Shown piece by piece: positions 5,036-5,501 of a stretch of DNA of 5,501 nt. The notes beneath the pieces were generated by a model. The model was not told the DNA's origin, did not search any database, and saw only the letters and a program-made list of their open reading frames with translations. Within the stretch, counting starts at the first letter, position 1; each line of letters starts with the position of its first letter. This stretch comes from Eubacteriales bacterium. Lineage in GTDB: Bacteria; Bacillota_A; Clostridia; Christensenellales; Aristaeellaceae. Where the stretch lies: positions 1 to 5,501 of the forward strand of contig JARKQO010000503.1 in assembly GCA_029974855.1 (NCBI GenBank), given 5' to 3'. The position numbers were made by a program, and so were the translations under genes.

Positions 5036-5501
5036 GTTCTGCAACATCCGGAAGAAGCCCTCCAGGAACCCGGGCATGGGCACGTCCGAGGCGGCCACGG
5101 CGGGAAGCCGGGCGATAACCTTGCCGGAGAGCAGCACCCGGACCATGCCGAGGGTGTCCCCGGCGGTGACGGGAGCGTGAATCTCCTGGGGCAGCTCCAC
5201 CTCCAGGCTCAGCAGCTTTTCCTGCCCAGCCTTCAGCAACATGGTCAGCCCCGTGCCCACCGCCGCCTCCACCTGCTCGGCACTGCCCAGCTTCACGGGC
5301 ACCTGCGTGCCCAGCAGCTCTCCCTTGCTGAGGATCTGCACCCGGCGGGAGGTGGCAAAGCCGTAGTCCATCATGGCCCGGGCCTCGTCAAAGCGCCGCT
5401 GGCTCGCGGCGTAGCCCAGCACCACGGCGATGAGCCGCAGACCGTCCTTTTGTGCGGTGGCGCTGAGGCAGTATTTGGATACGTCGGCGCTGCCGGTTTT
5501 C
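5027..5501 (-). CDS. D-alanyl-D-alanine carboxypeptidase (PBP5/DacA family), C-terminal part
   Basis: The frame is open from the right edge (first full codon at 5500) to TAA at 5027-5029, giving 157 residues. The GTG at 5425 is internal. The fragment opens with KTG, the third active-site motif of S11 peptidases, followed by SADVSKYCLSATAQKDGLRL, matching the family's 'KTG.T..AGYCLSATA..DGMRLI'. The rest fits the PBP5 C-terminal beta domain (about residues 60-140). The end, GFLEGFFRMLQNWR, has the look of the amphipathic helix that anchors these enzymes to the outer face of the membrane. They remove the terminal D-Ala from peptidoglycan pentapeptides. The signal peptide and the SxxK and SxN motifs lie outside the window. 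The residue after KTGS is Ala rather than the usual Thr. Whether it is dacA, dacB or dacF cannot be decided, so no symbol is given. Confidence 0.9.
   Translation of the reverse strand, partial: KTGSADVSKYCLSATAQKDGLRLIAVVLGYAASQRRFDEARAMMDYGFATSRRVQILSKGELLGTQVPVKLGSAEQVEAAVGTGLTMLLKAGQEKLLSLEVELPQEIHAPVTAGDTLGMVRVLLSGKVIARLPAVAASDVPMPGFLEGFFRMLQNWR

Overview
The window is a GC-rich stretch of chromosome that looks like an anaerobic Gram-positive of the Clostridia, probably Oscillospiraceae/Ruminococcaceae-like. That placement is inference. It rests on a tmcAL gene (a Firmicutes-type tRNA acetate ligase), an M50 protease-scpA-scpB cluster, a low-molecular-weight D,D-carboxypeptidase next to it, strong AGGAG-type ribosome binding sites, and GC-rich palindromic intergenic DNA of the kind I associate with gut Clostridia. 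No phage, insertion sequence, CRISPR, tRNA or rRNA was seen.

Layout. Positions 1-945 (+) hold the 3' three quarters of tmcAL, cut by the left edge. A short convergent gap (946-1023) with one hairpin separates it from a leftward block. Read in transcription order (right to left), that block is: the 3' end of a D-alanyl-D-alanine carboxypeptidase (5500-5027, cut by the right edge); a 394-bp intergenic region (5026-4633) with three stem-loop elements and a convincing sigma-A promoter; a PDZ-less site-2 (M50) protease (4632-3835, TTG start); scpA (3825-3091); scpB (3104-2553, overlapping scpA by 14 bp); a 128-bp gap with a terminator-like hairpin; and an unrecognised membrane-anchored coiled-coil protein of 466 aa (2424-1024, GTG start).

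How the genes fit together. ScpA and ScpB are the kleisin and winged-helix partners of SMC in chromosome condensation and segregation, and their overlap suggests translational coupling. The M50 protease is most likely co-transcribed with them from the promoter at 4716-4744. The coiled-coil gene follows on the same strand but behind a hairpin, so it is probably expressed partly by read-through or from an unseen promoter. The carboxypeptidase trims peptidoglycan stem peptides and appears to be a separate unit. tmcAL acts in tRNA modification and is unrelated to the rest.

Most of the window is ordinary housekeeping DNA. The unusual item is the coiled-coil protein. It has eleven tandem 14-residue units (42 bp each), and the first nine group into a 126-bp higher-order repeat whose leading units are almost identical at DNA level. 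A Pro/Thr/Lys/Ala-rich tail follows the repeats. It looks like a recently expanded, possibly length-variable extracytoplasmic rod. No function can be assigned from sequence alone.
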